Source of the DNA: Candidatus Methanoprimaticola hominis
GTDB taxonomy: Archaea; Thermoplasmatota; Thermoplasmata; Methanomassiliicoccales; Methanomethylophilaceae
Length of the DNA stretch: 6,110 nt
Direction of reading: 5' to 3'
Assembly: GCA_006954465.1 (NCBI GenBank)
Contig: LVVU01000188.1
Span: 1 to 6,110 of the forward strand
The position numbers and the translations under genes are program-made. The notes under the pieces are model-generated. The model saw only the letters and a program-made list of their open reading frames with translations. It ran no database searches and was not told where the DNA came from. This document shows, one piece after another, positions 6,015-6,110 of this stretch (position 1 is the stretch's first letter; each line of letters opens with the position of its first letter).

Positions 6015-6110
6015 AGGAATCACTGTCTGACGTACTATAGCAACGACCTTCTACACCCTTGAAATCGATACCATCTACCGATTTCTGCCGATTTTCAAGA
6101 CACTTCTCTC

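Noticed and set aside
5995..6108. Short minus-strand open frame entering from the window edge (37 codons)
   Set aside because: It could be the end of a gene converging on the Fic fragment, but the peptide is not recognisable and the length is within chance.

Overview
The window looks archaeal. Three of the four genes whose 5' ends are visible have a TATA-like box centred about 24-26 bp upstream of the start codon, which is the spacing expected for leaderless archaeal transcripts. No Shine-Dalgarno sequence clearly decides a start. Most of the DNA is GC-rich, with GC-ending codons and TGA stops. A Thermoplasmata or Methanomassiliicoccales-like euryarchaeote would fit the style of the proteins, but that is a guess and not a demonstrated assignment.

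Layout, left to right: (1) the 3' part of a plus-strand gene (1-1578) whose product has an Arg/Asp-rich disordered N-terminal segment, a long helical repeat-like core and a Gly/Arg-rich tail; (2) convergent to it, a minus-strand heavy-metal P1B-type ATPase gene (1593-about 3424/3448) broken by a frameshift near 2852 and apparently carrying a second, in-frame, four-residue loss near 2565; (3) a roughly 340-base non-coding stretch holding the divergent ATPase promoter and the promoter of the next gene; (4) a plus-strand gene (3791-4816) for a zinc-ribbon plus TPR-like helical protein; (5) a hairpin terminator; (6) a convergent, intact minus-strand mntP-type manganese exporter (4867-5427); (7) a 113-bp divergent intergenic region with a striking 10-bp-phased array of AAAAGTCAA; (8) a plus-strand gene (5541-6014) encoding only the N-terminal part of a Fic-family protein, which keeps the auto-inhibitory helix motif but stops before any catalytic Fic motif.

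The genes do not form one operon, because orientations alternate and each has its own promoter. Two concern metal export (the broken P-type ATPase and MntP). The most interesting spot is the 5428-5540 intergenic region. Two leaderless promoters face away from each other there, and between them lie three direct copies and one inverted copy of a 9-mer, all on the same helical face. This looks like an operator that could control the Fic fragment and perhaps mntP.
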